From Agrostemma githago (Eukaryota > Streptophyta > Magnoliopsida > Caryophyllales > Caryophyllaceae), in assembly GCA_958450325.1 (NCBI GenBank), contig OY288243.1, forward strand, positions 57,372,378 to 57,436,377: 64,000 nt of DNA, written 5' to 3'. The position numbers and the translations under genes are program-made. The notes under the pieces were generated by a model. That model was not told the origin of the DNA, did no database searches, and saw nothing but the letters and a program-made list of their open reading frames with translations. Positions 24,202 to 36,917 of the stretch are shown in pieces; position 1 is the first letter of the stretch; the number at the start of each line of letters is the position of its first letter.

Positions 24202-26760
24202 TGAGGCTTGGACAATACGAAAGTCAGAGTAGCTACCAGGCCAATCAAGGATTAGGACCTGGCAGACTTCCGGTCGGGTCGTTTATAGTCCATTAAACCT
24301 GCGTGAAAGGGCTCGCCAGCCACAAATTAGAAATCATACCTGAGCTGAAGATGATAACTCCGTGGGGAATTTTGGACTTGCCGTATAAGTCCCGGGTGCA
24401 CCTATATGTGGGCCCATCCCGTGATAAATGCCGCCTTGGGCTTTCCGCTGGGGAGATATATGAGCTGCGCGGGCTTGTTTTGGAAGCCTTGAATCGTACC
24501 TGTACAAGTTACATAAAATTTTGCATGTAACACGTAGGTAAAAATATGACTCGCGCTGGGGAAAGTGATTTTTTGCTTCATTTTGAAATCGAAGTCCTGA
24601 AAGCAACTCACGTGCTAGGAGATAGGTTTTCAAAATTGAAAAGGGTAGAAAAGAAATTTGCATTTTAAATAGACCGAAATTTGACCTTGTCGAAAAGGAT
24701 TTTCTCAAATGGCTAAGTTTTGCAAATTTTAAAGCGAGAATTTGAAGAGAGAGGCCTACCGACAGACTCGACTCTGGACGTGACAAGACGAGTTGACAGA
24801 CACGACTTGGACTCTCAAAGGGGTTGGACTGTGACTCTGTAGGGGGGTGGGCCACCTAAGATGACAAGACTCTTAAGTTGCGCTATTCCGTAGCCTAGGC
24901 GAGTGGCAACACAGTCGAACATCAAAATGGGATAGATATACTCTAGGGGACTTGCAGTAGTCTGTAATGAGACTGTGGTAGTCTAGTGCTCTTCTGGATT
25001 TTTGATTTCAGGGTACATTCCCGAAGTGGGTATTGCTTCGAGTCCTGACAGATTCTTGTCTTTGACGGAGCCGAGTACTAGGACACATTACAGAAAGGAG
25101 GCTAGATTTTGAAAGTATTTGGATTATGTGAGTGGATGGAGAACTTCTGCCTAGGAGATGCCCCCAGGACGACAAAGCTAGTTGTTGAGAACATGACAGT
25201 GTCGTGACCGGAATAATGGTGCTTTTTGAATGTGTGTCAATGTTGGGGGTTGTGCCTCTGTTGAAAGGCTGCCTACGTATTCACGTGTAGTGAAATCAAA
25301 CCATGCCGTAGTTCAGTGAAGAAAGATATATTATGGTGCCTAGTCTAATAGGACTTTGTGTGTAACTAGCCATAGCGATGGTGTAGGCTAGGTGCATTCC
25401 CAATGATGTCTTGATCAAAGGGCTAGAATGGTTAGGATGTTGATCCTGTGACTGTGAGCATTCTCCGGGGTAGCCCCCAGAGGTGGTGTGAACTATTTGG
25501 GCATGTTCTATGCCGACCGCAGGTTGAGTTCCCGTGTTTGGGGCTGGTAACTGGTTTGGATGAGAAGAATTGAGATGGGATTTGATGACTTTTGCTCTCG
25601 GGTCTTTGACGAGTTTTGATCTCGGGTCTTTGACGAGTTGTGATCTCGGGTCTTTGACGAGTTTTGATCTCGGGTCTTTGTATGGTGATTGTGAATTTTG
25701 TTATGTCGTGTTGTGTTGTGTTGTAGTTGTTGTGCAAGGGAGAAGTCGAGTAAAAATGGGTCGAACTTTGAACGAGGTAGGTTTGATAATGCGGGATCTG
25801 GTTTCCATGTCTGGCCCTAATGGTCAGGGGTATCCTATGGAGCTTGAATCCTCAAAATTCCGAACTGTCTCTAGCCTAGGTCTCGGGAAGGTCTTGAGGG
25901 TTGTAACGTGGGAAGGCTAAATGTGATGTTAGTTGACCAACTTGATCGTTTCTCCCCTATTGGATGGTATGGATATCGATAATTTTGAATTGACCGTATT
26001 CTGGTCAAAGGACTTTCATTTGGGCCGACCGTTGACCCCTGTCATGGGCTTTTTTAATAATTTTGGTTGACCTCTTAGCTCCGGTCATGGGATTCTTCAT
26101 TTGGATTGACCGCTTAACCTCGGTCATGGGTGCCTCTTTTTTTTTTATAATGGCCAGCTTTTTGTTTTGGCCTTTTGCTTTTTCCTGGACTTTTGATTTT
26201 TTTTGTCCAGTTTTTCTTTTTTTCTTGGACTTTTGAGTTTTTTCGTCCAGTTTTTTTTTTTTGGACTTTTGATTTTTTTTTTCGTCCAGTTTTTTTTTTG
26301 TTGGTCAAACTAACACCTGAGGTAGGGATTGGTTGATCTTGTTGGATGGGTGTTTATTGTGGGAAATGGGCTTGCCTCCCGTCTTGAACCCAAACTAGGA
26401 GATTACCTATATTTGTCATAGGATTCGATACCGCTCCTGTTAAGTGTAGTTTTGTGGCTTTCTATGTCAGACATGGAACAGGTAAAAGGGAAACACGGGC
26501 TTAGTTTCCTGCAGTCATTATAGATGTGCCTATAATAGGCACGTGCATGTGCTCACATGTATGATGGTGTTTATCATGTTCTCGAAAACACATAAGGAAA
26601 GTATATAAGAGAAAGAATATTTGAAAGCTGATTTTATTGAATTTTGAAAAAGAGGACAGAATGCAAAAGACTCTGACTCTGATTTGGAAATGAGGATGTA
26701 GGGTATCCTAGACTCGGACTCAGACTTGGACTCGAATCAAATCCGGACTCGGATGCTCGG
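24202..26760 (-). other. Element C 3' non-coding region
   Basis: Matches element A from 18149 to about 22020 but without the hAT and Cassandra-like insertions, so it records the ancestral arrangement. Contains 24-bp tandem repeats (25594-25680), the TTGACCG-type repeats (25985-26130) and a T-rich stretch with repeated GGACTTTTGATTTTTT and CGTCCAG units (26140-26310). No gene is seen. Confidence 0.65.
25594..25680. repeat. 24-bp tandem repeat, about 3.5 copies
   Basis: Unit TCTCGGGTCTTTGACGAGTT plus TTGA, nearly perfect. It is absent at the corresponding place in A, so it expanded within C. Confidence 0.9.
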
Positions 26761-28350
26761 TTGGTTGTTTTTTTTGGTAAGGTCTTTGATTGGAGAGAAC
26801 GACGGGTGTCACGACTCGCCTAAACTCTGCTTTGCGCAAGTGCAAGAGAGGGAGTCAAACTAGACACGGCCCAGGGTGACGGGTCGACAAAGACTCTCGG
26901 ACCGGGATACTCGAATGTTGACCTAGACGAGGTAACGACCGCGAATTAGACTCGAGCTGCAGAAGGGTGAGTCCGAAAATGGGGCGACCGTGTTTGACTC
27001 GAGTTAGACTCTCCTAAGACAAATGTGTAGGGTGCGATTCTCAGAGTGACTGTGATTAATCGCTCCGTCGGAGAATAGCCCCCAAGTGAAGCCAAGGACT
27101 CATATAGGACTCAGATGGTATGACATCTAAGTGACTCAAAAGTGGGGTATGTGAGACGACACGTGTAGGACACAACCCTTAGAGCAACCGTGATTGATCG
27201 CCCTGCTGGAGGGTAGCCTCCGAGTGAGGAAAAGCCTGAAAAGGAAATGACTCGGAAAGGACACCTAGACGGGTGACTCGTGAGAGGTGGGCCTTCCTTA
27301 GAATTCGGCGGGTGGGCCGAGTCCTGTTCGAAGAAAGGTCCACGTGAGACATCCCCAGACTTTGGACTCGAATGTGTAGATGGGCCCTCCTTTGTAGGAG
27401 TATGTCTTACGTAGGTGGGCCTTGCCTTAGTCTAATAAGGCGGACTGGGATAGGGAAGAAACTCGTGATGTAAGATCGACAGAGTCTCGACGCTAAAGAC
27501 CTCTTTGACTTATGACACGACCCAACACATGCTAAATACGGGAAGTCCTAAGAAGAGGAAGGTTTTGAAAAGGATTTTTTTTAATCCGAAAAAAAATTCG
27601 ATGGAGGGGGCCTAATTTTTCAAAAATTAGAAAAAATGTATCGGGCCTCAAATATGAGAGCTCGAAAATATTTTCTAGTTTTGAAAATGGGCAGAATACC
27701 GGCTAGAAATAGGCTATTTTGAGTAAAATCATAAGTCCTAAATTCGGCATACGTCCCGGGTTTTGAAATGGGTAGAATACCGGCTAGAAATAGGCTATTT
27801 TGAGTAAAATCATAAGTCCTAAATTCGGTATACGTCACGGGTTTTGAAATGGGTAGAATACCGGCTAGAAATAAGCTATTTTGAGTAAAATCATAAGTCC
27901 TAAATTCGGTATGCTTCCTGGGTTTTGAAATTGGATATCTAGAAAAAGATGTACTTTTTGAGAAGTTGACGGTTTTTGAAAACGACATAGAAACCAAGCA
28001 TCACGTAGTCAGGCAAGCATTATAACGACGCCATGTATGCTTTACACTAAGTCTCGGTCGGTCTATAAAGGGTCTATACCAGTGCACATAGTCTAGACGT
28101 TAATCAGGACGGACTCTCTAAGTCGAGTTGAGCTTAGAACATGCCGCGAAACCCATTCGAATCGACTATGGACACCTTTGACATATCCATATTGGAGTAC
28201 ATCACGGTATAATAGGACGTCAGTCGCGTGTACCGGCCCGGGAAAAGATAGAGTTATGCATGAACCGTAAAACTAAAACGCGTATTGTACTAGTCAAACG
28301 ATTTCTGAGTCTCACCCTGAGGATGTCGATGGTAAGTCACGCATCAGTTA
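26761..28350 (-). other. Element C 5' leader with 81-bp tandem repeats
   Basis: Homologous in parts to the leaders of A (31000-32146) and B (54750-55790). At about 27685-27930 an 81-bp unit is repeated three times with few changes; A (about 31645-31710) and B (about 55225-55295) have only one copy of the core phrase. The repeat yields a repetitive 125-residue open frame on the - strand that I do not regard as a gene. Confidence 0.65.
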
Positions 28351-28369
28351 ATCCCTAGCTGAGTCGCCA
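28351..28369 (-). other. Element C primer-binding site
   Basis: On the - strand TGGCGACTCAGCTAGGGAT begins three bases from the 5' LTR. B has TGGCGACTCCGCTGGGGAT. The initial TGG pairs with a tRNA 3' CCA end. From memory, this type is assigned to tRNA-Arg in Ogre/Tat elements. Confidence 0.7.
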
Positions 28370-28372
28370 AAT

Positions 28373-30828
28373 TGTGGACATGACATAGGTCCACCCCGAC
28401 GCGGCCACGCGCGGGTTTGGGGAGGCGAATGAATCTCCATATGAGATGGATCGAATTGAAATTTAAATCGAAGTAGAGTCGCCACCGAACTTTGTGGGAG
28501 TTCGGGCCCGTTCGAACCCACTCTATATCTTAGTGGGCCATGCACAAAGTATGGCCCATTCGGATGTCAGAGTTTATTGGGCTCGTCCCTTTGCATTTGA
28601 TACTGATACCGACATTATCGGATACCGTATATTGAATGACTCTCGTGCGCCAACGGTTTCGGGCATCCGGAAACTGAGGTTCTGAGTAAGGGGTGAGGGT
28701 ACGTGTTGGGAAGTTCACAAAGAACACCCAACCCCGCCCGCACATTAACGACCTCTACTAAGATATCGAATGACGTTTTAATACGCGTGTTAGTAGAACG
28801 ATGAAAATGTTATGCAAACAATATTTTGCCTAAACATGTGAATAATTGAATGAGTTGCTAGGTCGATTTAATGCATCTAAATTTAACGTCAAAGTTGTAT
28901 TTAGCATGCAAGATTTATTTTAGTACAATAAAATAAATAACGGAAAATAAAATCGACAAAGATGGAAACAAACATGTTAGTAGCGGTATAACGATAATAA
29001 CGGTTTGCGAAAATATAGAAGGCTATAAGGTAATGTAAACATGATGCATGATTTTGGAAAATCGATAATTTTGCTAAGTCGTGTAAAAATATGGTATGAT
29101 TTATGCTCGACTTTAAAATTTTGATGCTCGTCATATTCGATATTTGATTATGGAATCAATTTCAAATATTAGGAGCGAGTTTAGAAAAGATGTTATAAGT
29201 CGTTTTAAAATTAGATTAAACTAAAAAAATCCTTTTGTGTCGCAATTTCCAGGCAATCGCGCGACTTGTACGAACTTCACACGACTTGCACAGGCGCGCG
29301 ACTCGCATGAGATCCGTGCGACTCGCATGAAGGACTGTTTTGGCTTTTTGATTAATTCCGTTAGATTTGATATTCGACTACGGAGTCGGTATCGCATCCT
29401 TGGAATGATGATTTTTATTGAATCGGGCAGAAATATTGTATGATTTATGCTCGATTCAGATTTGGATACTCGTCGTATCCGATATTCGATTATTGAATCG
29501 ATATCGAATATTTAGAGCGAAATCTAGAAAATAAATTTGTAAGTCGTTTTAAATCAACTAAAACGAAATAAATTGTCTCCGCGTTTTATAGTGTCGGAAT
29601 TAATTCTTGCGAATTATGATCACTATTTTTTTAGCATCAACGACTTCGTATTAGTTAGATTCATTGACTAGTTCGTTTAGATGCGACATCCAATTATTGA
29701 ATTGGTATCGAATCTAAAGAACGACTCTTTGCAACTACTTGAATTGAAAAAAAAAAAACTTGACTGGATTCCCTCGGCATCCCGACATCGTAATAAATCC
29801 TTGCGGATTGTGTGATGTCGGATCCGCGTCAAAGGGTTTCGACCTTAAATAAAAAAAAAAGAATGTTTGTTTCGAAAATAGTATTTGAAATCGATGAAAT
29901 ATGCGATTAATGATGATGCAAACAAAAATAAGAAAACTATTGTTTACGTTGACTTACTTCAACAATCAAGTGCTAGGGGTGTCGGGATAAGCGACCGGCA
30001 AGATCGGATGAAACATCCTTGTATATTCGGATTTCCTTATCCCGTCATCATTCGCACTCGACACGAATCCGCAAGTATTTTAATATCTTGTACTATTAAT
30101 ATTATCGATATTATAGACGCGACAACAAAAAAACGATGACGACGACACGGACGACACGCGAGGAAGAGAAGAGAGAAAGATGGGATTTTACACCCTCAAC
30201 CTACATGTTTCTTAGTCTCGGATAGAACTCGTTAATTGTGGCTTGAGCACGGGAGTATCGAGGTCGATGTAGGTTAAGTTATGGTGGTTTTAGGGTTTGT
30301 AAGTTGCTAGGGTTCTAAGGTTGAAGATGAGTAGTAATTAGGGTTGCAAAGGATGTATTGTGTGTGTGAAAAGTTAGGGTTGTAAAAGGTTGTGTGTAGT
30401 TGTGTTAGGGTTTTGTAAAGGTGTTCAATTGTGCATGCAAGAGGGTGTTTATATAGGCAATTGCTCCCCCTCCTTGTCTAGGGTTACTCGATCAATTGCC
30501 CTGATGGACTTGATCGAGTGGCCCACTTGAAAGAGGACCGCGGGTTTGCTCTCAAAAACGACTTTGACCGGGGTTTGACCCAATCGCTAAAAATCGGTTT
30601 TATTTCCAGTGTCGGTTTTGACCCAAATTAGTCTTATTTGATTGGAAACGACTCGCTGAGCCTGAATTTGAGGTCAGTTTTGTGAGATTTGTACTCCGTA
30701 AAAAACCCAAGCCGAAAACTAATGGAGCCCATATCCGAGCGCGTAGTAACACGTTTGCGTCCGATCATCATCGGGTGTTTTTTGGAAACTACTATAGACA
30801 CCTGGCGGTCAAAATGTGGGTGTCTACA
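28373..30828 (-). repeat. Element C, 5' LTR (right)
   Basis: 2456 bp, full-length partner of the deleted left LTR. A TATA box on the - strand (TATATAAA, 30448-30455) marks a likely promoter directing transcription leftwards. Includes the GGGTGCC/TTGAGTGT-type block of the family in diverged form (29960-30180). Confidence 0.88.
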
Positions 30829-32146
30829 CTTACGGCGTAAGATCGGCAGAGTTTCGACGCTAGAGGCTCTTGACTTGACTTGAATAAGGGTGGACCCTGT
30901 GATTGGGGTAGACCTTTAAGTTAAAGGAGTTTTGAATTGGGATGACTCGACTAACGGATTGAAAGATGGGCGAAATTCCCTTAGGAAAGGTCGTGGGGAC
31001 CGTCCTGTTAGAAGGAAAGGTCGCGTGAGACTTTCTAGTTAGGACTCGAGTGTTTAGACGAACCTTCCATTTGCGAGTGTATGACCCGTGTTGGTTGGTT
31101 GTGCCTTCGACAAATAAGGCGGACTGAGATAGGGAGGAAACCCGTGATGTAGAATTAACAGAATTTCGACGCTAAAGACCTTCGACAAATTATGGAAAGA
31201 CCCGGCATACGGATTACGGTAGGTCCTGAAATAAGGAAGGTTTTTGAAAAAAATGATTGAATTTTGAAAATTGAGAGGACGGTCCTGAAATTGGTGGTGG
31301 GCCAATAAGACTGGGCATTTTGAAATATTAGAATGGTTGCGAGTAATTTCGCATTTTGGAAATTTAGGAGGCGATCCCGTCTTTTGAAATTGGGATCATG
31401 CCGACAGGACCGAGCTTTTTGAAAAGTTGAATATTTCCGAAATAAATTTCCAAAAATTTGAAAATCGAAAATAAGATCCCGAAGATTTGAAAATCAAAAA
31501 CGGCATCTCGGAGATTTGAAAATCGAGAATGGTACCTCGAAGATTTGGAACCGAAATTGAATTTTGAAAATTTGAAAAAATATCGAAATGGAATTTTGAA
31601 TATTCGAAAATCGAATGAGGATCGGAAGTTCGAATATTGAAATAGACAGCATGCCGGCTAGGAAATAGGCTTGTTTTGAGTCAATTCTTAAGTAAATTTC
31701 GGTAGCATTCCGATTTTTTGAAAATTGAATATTTTGAAAAGATGCATTTTTTGAAATGACAGTTTTAAAAAAAATGAGACGGAAACCAAGCAGCAAGTAG
31801 TCAAGCAAGCACTATGACGGCAGCATGTATATGCTTTACACTAGGTCTCAGTCGGTCTAAATAGGGTCTATACCAGTGCGCATAGACTTTTCGAGAATCG
31901 GGACGGACTTCCTAAGTCGAATTGATCTTAGAACATGCCGTGAAACCCATACAAATTAGCTATGAACACCTTGACATATCCAATTTAGAATATATCGCGG
32001 TATAGTGGGACGTCGGTCGCCAGTACCAGCCCGGGTAAAAATGAGGTTATGCATGAACCGTAAAACTAAAACGCGTATTGTACTAATCGAACGATTTCTT
32101 CTCGAGTCTCACCCTGAGGATCTCGATGGTAAGTTACACATCAGTC
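30829..32146 (-). other. Element A 5' leader, outer part
   Basis: Continues A's leader to the right of C. Non-coding, with several A-rich phrases built on GAAAATTTGAAAA-like units at 31310-31760. Matches B 54770-55790 and C 27290-28350 in part. Confidence 0.65.
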
Positions 32147-32165
32147 TTCCCCAGCGGAGTCACCA
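32147..32165 (-). other. Element A primer-binding site
   Basis: On the - strand TGGTGACTCCGCTGGGGAA, three bases from the 5' LTR. It has one change (GTGACT for GCGACT) from the sites in B and C. Confidence 0.75.
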
Positions 32166-32168
32166 AAT

Positions 32169-34540
32169 TGTGGACATGACATAGGTCCACCCCGACGCGG
32201 CCACGCACGGGTTTGGGGAGGCGAATGAATCTCATGTGAGATGGATCTCGGGTTGAAATTTAAATCAAAATGGAGTCGCCACCGAACTTTGTGGGAGTTC
32301 GGGCCCATTCGAACCCACTCTATATTTTGGGTGAACCGTGCACGAAGTACGGCCCACTTCGATAATAGAGGTTGTGGGGTTCGTCCCTTTGCATTACGAT
32401 ACCAATGCCGACATTATCGGGTACCGTATATCGAATGACACTCTTGCGCCAACGATTTCAGACATCCGGAAACCGAGGTTCTGAGTAAGGGGTGAAGGTA
32501 CGTGTTGGGAAGCCCACAAAGGACACCCAACCTCGCCCTCACTTTTAGCGGCCTCTACTAAGATATCGTTCGATTTTAGAATACACGCGCTAGTAATTAG
32601 GTTGAATGTTATGCAAACAGTGTTTTTGACTAAACATGTGAGTTTTGTTCAACTACGTCGTTTAATGCATCTAAACTAACGTCGAAGTTATTTTAGCATG
32701 TGAGGTTCGTTTTAGTACAATAAAACAAACAACGAAAATAAAACTTAAAATAAAAGATTACAAATGCGCGGGCGGAATACAACCCGAAAAATACAATACA
32801 ACAAGCGTGACGATCAAAATGATTGAAATAGTAGCGATGATAATAACGAATTAGACGCCGTAAATGACGATAGGACAATGCATGATTTTGAAAATAAAAG
32901 GCACGTGATTGCCTTTACACGTGACGACCGAAGTCGTAAAAATATTTGATGATGCTTACACGATATGCGAAACTCGTGTGATTTGCGTAAAGGGGCCACT
33001 CGATCGAGTGGGCTATGGCACTCGATCGAGTGCCCTCTGTATGGACTGCTGTCCGTTTCGAAAAGGCGCTGATTTCGAAATTGCTTTTAATTTTTAAATC
33101 GATAATTTTACTAAGTCGCGTAAAAATATAATATGATTTATACTCGGCTCAGTTTTCAATGCTTGTAATATGTATGCTATTATTACGAGATCGATTATCG
33201 GGGATTTATAAAGGACGTTTTAAATTGTTTTAAATTGAATTAGGACGAAATAATTCCCTCTGCGTCGTAATATCTTAATCGGTCTTTTCGGACCATGTGA
33301 CAATTATTTTGGCGTCAACGGGTTCGTGCTAATACGATTTATCGATTAATTATTTTAGACATGATATTTGACTATGGAGTCGATATCGCATCTTAAGAAT
33401 AAAAGTTTTTTATTTGTTTGATTAGATCGAAAGCCGATTCCCTCCGCGTCACGACATCGTTATTAATCCTTGCGGATTATGTGATATTCGATTTGTATCA
33501 ATAGGTTTCGTTCTAATTTTAAAAAGGGGAATCGAATATGTTTAAGGAGGAATATTCGCGATCTCAACATGCCCTTGAGTGTTTAGGGCGGGGCTCCTCG
33601 AGAGGGCTCCACCACTGTTACAACTCGTAAAAAGATTAGAAGGGTATTAAGCGAGATTCATCCTTAAACGTATTCGATTCGAAATCGTTTTGTAAATTGA
33701 TGTATGCGTGACGTTTTAATATTAATTTGATTATTAGTAATATTAATAATGATATTAGAAACGAAATAAAAAATGAAGAAGGAGACGGGATAGACGGAGA
33801 GAAGAGAAGAGAGAAAAGGAGAAATTGGGATTGAATTTTGCACCCTCAACCTACATGCTTTGTCTTCTCGGAATAGGACTCGTCTAGTTGTGTCTTAAGC
33901 ATGGGAGTGTCGAGATGATATAGGAGAGTTATGGTGTGTATGATTAGGGAAGGGATTTGACGAGTTTTGTTCTCGGTCTTTTTTACGAGTTTTGATCTCG
34001 GTATGTGTGTATAGGGTTGAAGGTGATTGAAGGGTTGAGAAAACGATGTAAGTTGTGATGGATGAAAAAGTTGTAAAATATGATAAAGGGGGTGGGGTAT
34101 TTATAAGAAAAGTACCCGGTTTTGGATAGATTTTAGGAAAGAAATCATATCCTAAATTGAAGTGGTTTTGGTTGTCGGGTTCTCTTCTATGCAGCTGATA
34201 TTTTGTGATTTTTGACTTCGAGTTGGACTCTCGAAAGTTTGCATGGCTGTTTTTTATGTCTTGGAAACGACTCTGACCGAGGTTTGACTCGGTCGCTAAA
34301 AGACGGTTTTATTTCCGGTGTCGGTTTTGACCCAAATTAGTCTTATTTGATTGGAAACGACCCACTGGGCCTGAATTTGAGGTTAGTTTTGTGAGATTTG
34401 TACTCCGTTAAAAATCTCAAGCCTAAACTAATGATTTTGAGCCCATATCCGAGCGCGTAAAAGCACGTTCGCGTCCGATCATCATCGGGTTTTTTTGGAA
34501 ACTGCTATAGATACCTAGCAGCCAAATGTGGGTGTCTACA
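32169..34540 (-). repeat. Element A, 5' LTR (right)
   Basis: 2372 bp from TGTGGACATGACATAGG to GGGTGTCTACA. Contains TATTTATA at 34098-34105, a TATA box on the - strand that would start the element RNA. Confidence 0.9.
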
Positions 34541-34545
34541 GTGAG

Positions 34546-34602
34546 GCTCAGGCTTCGAATGGAGGAGGTGGGCTGGAGATAGTGATCCATGGTGATACAT
34601 AA
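34546..34602 (+). pseudogene. LINE ORF1 C-terminal tail
   Basis: After removing element A and one GTGAG copy, the ORF1 frame continues from VSGAGGGE into AQASNGGGGLEIVIHGDT and ends at the TAA at 34600-34602. This overlaps the ORF2 start ATG at 34589 by 14 bases. Confidence 0.8.
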
Positions 34603-35666
34603 TATAGGTTTTTGGAATGTACGCGGCATGTGTAATATAAATAAGCAGCGTGCAATTATAGATTTTATTAATAATAAAGATGTAGATGTTTTTGGTCTTT
34701 TAGAAACTAAGGCGAAGAATAAAGCGTTTGCGTGCGTTAATCAACACATTTTTGCGGATTGGAGCATTACTACGAATAGTCATTGCCACAAAGGGGGGAG
34801 AGTATGGCTGCTTTGGAAACATACGCCAGCTAACTTGACTATTTTGGAGTACTCTCCGCAAAGCATTCATGTGGTGGTGTAGCAGCAGGCGGGAAGAGGT
34901 ATAATTTAACTCTTGTTTATGCATTAATGCTATTTCGGAAAGGGTTGATTTATGGGAAAGGATGGAGTGATATGCTTCTCCTAACCCATGGATTGTTTTA
35001 GGAGATTTTAACTGTGTCATCGATCATCAAGAGCGTTTGGGAGGTCGGACCTCGAACTTTGAGATGGAGCCATTTAGAAATTGTTTAGAAGCGTGCGGGT
35101 TGGTGAACTGTAAAGTTGCGGGTGCATGGTACACTTGGAGTAATAAACAAACGGCTGAAACGAGAGTATTTAGTCGTATCGACAGATGCCTGGTGAACGA
35201 GGCTTGGACCAGAAAACATCCTGATGGATACACTCACTTTTTGCCGGAAGAAACTTTTGATCACTGTCCTTGTATTGTGCAACTTGAGCAAGCTAGTTCG
35301 AGGTGTAATAGGGAGTTTAAATATATGAACATGTGGAGTCGTTCCCCAGAATTCTTGAATTGCGTGAGAGATGTTTGGAGCAGACATGTAGTTGGGAACA
35401 GAATGTACAAGGTGGTGCGAAATTTGAAGGAGCTTAAACGACCTTTGAAAGGCATTAATTGCTTGTGTTTTGCTGATATCGAAAACAAATGCGCACAGGC
35501 AGAAATTGAACTCGAACTACTGCAGAAGCAGATTATCAACTCTAAAGCTGCAGACTTACTGAACAGGGAAAAGGAGCTGTGTGGTCAAGTTAGGTCGATG
35601 AAGGCAGCAAGAGGTGAATATTGGGCTCAAAATCGAAGCAGCAGTGGGTCAGAGAAGGCAGTATGA
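34589..35666 (+). pseudogene. LINE ORF2, endonuclease domain
   Basis: AP-like endonuclease that nicks target DNA to prime reverse transcription. Start at the ATG overlapping ORF1 (MVIHNIGFWNVRGM). Catalytic motifs seen: LLETKA at about 34700, IVLGDFNCVID at about 34993-35025, AWYTWSNK and FSRIDRCLVN, then FDHCP at about 35255. A shift near 34880-34990 separates the first third from the rest. A coiled, charged linker (35470-35640) leads to the RT. Confidence 0.88.
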
Positions 35667-36917
35667 ATTCAGCCTTTTTTCATGGCATGTTGCAAGCTCG
35701 TCGAACTCATAATTCGGTAAACTGGATCAAAGATGCTAATGGTTTAGATTGTGCTGATGGTCAGTCAATCCAAGCAGCGTTTTTGAACTACTATAAGATG
35801 TTGCTTGGTGAGTCGCAATCTGTGGATAGAGTTAATGTCAGTGTGGTCAGAAGAGGGCCGACTTGCTCTGAAATTCACTATAACGAGCTGCTGCAGTCTG
35901 TGTCAGCTGATGAAGTCCGGCAAGCACTTTTTAGCATTCCAAACGAAAAATCCCAAGGACCCGATGGGTATTCGAGTCAGTTTTTCAAAGATACCTGGGA
36001 TATCATTGGAGATGAGGTGACCAAGGCTATTCAAGGCTTCTTTACTTCAGGTAAACTGTTGAAACAACTGAATTGTACAACATTGTCTCTTATTCCAAAA
36101 GTTCAGCATCCGCAATTTGTTCAGCAATTTCGGCCCATAGCCTGCTGTAATGTGTTATATAAATGCATTGCTAAGATTTTATGTAAGCGTTTAGCCTGTG
36201 TGCTGCCTGATTTGATTAGTCCTAATCAAGGTGGGTTTGTGGAGGGGAGGAATATTCTGGAAAATGTTCTCATTTGTCAGGATTTAGTCCGCTTGTATAA
36301 ACGGAGAAATGTCTCGCCTAGATGCCTATTTAAAGTTGATATTCATAAGGCGTATGATAGTGTTGAATGGGGTTTTATGGATCAGATGCTTCGGGCATTG
36401 AGGTTCCCGGATCATTTTAGAAGACTTATTATGGAATGCGTTCAAACTGTTACCTTCTCATTGGTGTCAATGGAAATAGCTTTGGACTTTTTAAAGGAAA
36501 GAGGGTTTTGAGGCAAGGGGATCTGATCTCTCTTTTATTGTTCACTATATGCATGGAATATTTTTTGAGAATTTTGTCTTATGTGACTTTGGAGCACGGG
36601 TTTAAATATCCCCAAAATGTGGTCCGTTGAGGTTGTGTCACCTTTTATTTGCAGATGATTTGCTACTGTTTTGTAAAGGTGATATGCCTTCTATTGAGTT
36701 GCTCTGGAGTGCTTTTGCGACCTTTAGCAAAGCATCGGGATTGACTATTAGTATTGGGAAGTCCCATGCGTGTATGGCAGGATTTTCGAATGACATGAAA
36801 GAGGCGGTCCTGCAATTCTCAAGATGCTTGGAGGGTGTCTTGCCCTTCAAGTACTTGGGAATTCCCATTCAGACGACTAGATTATCAAAGGGGGACTGTG
36901 CTATTCTGTTTGCCTAG
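35621..36917 (+). pseudogene. LINE ORF2, reverse transcriptase
   Basis: Overlaps the endonuclease frame by a shift near 35640. Motifs in order: NEKSQGPDGYSSQFFK, LNCTTLSLIPKV, FRPIACCNVLYKCIAKIL, PNQGGFVEGRNI, LFKVDIHKAYDSVEW, VLRQGDLISLLLF, and the active site LLFADDLLLFCKG at about 36645-36680. Frames change near 36470 and 36625, with a stop at 36915. The FADD core is intact, but the domain cannot be read through. Confidence 0.92.

Larger units (their letters stand above)
23384..30828 (-). mobile_element. Element C: non-coding Tat-type relative nested in A
   Basis: 7445 bp with the same LTR ends as A. Target copies are CTTGT (23379-23383) and CTTAC (30829-30833), two mismatches; removing C and one copy rejoins A's leader in line with the homologous leaders of C (about 27460) and B (about 54975). 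LTRs are 23384-24185 (shortened) and 28373-30828. The primer-binding site is next to the right LTR, so the element reads on the - strand. No gag or pol domain remains: sequence runs from the 3' region straight to the 5' leader near 26750. Confidence 0.85.
15756..34540 (-). mobile_element. Element A: Tat-type LTR element with gag only
   Basis: Bounded by TGTGGACATG...TGTCTACA ends and a perfect GTGAG target duplication, 18,785 bp including nested elements. LTRs are 15756-18132 and 32169-34540 (2377 and 2372 bp). The primer-binding site adjoins the right LTR and the polypurine tract adjoins the left one, so transcription runs on the - strand. The only coding remnant is gag (22043-22923); protease, RT, RNase H and integrase are absent. 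It hosts a hAT element, a Cassandra-like LTR and element C. Its LTRs differ at many sites, clearly more than B's, so it is older than B. Confidence 0.9.

Noticed and set aside
27620..27997. 125-residue repetitive frame on the - strand
   Set aside because: Made by an 81-bp tandem repeat whose length is a multiple of three, so any open unit stays open. It lies in the leader of a non-coding element.
28351..28369. tRNA gene near each Tat 5' LTR
   Set aside because: Only an 18-20-base complement to a tRNA 3' end is present, which is a primer-binding site.
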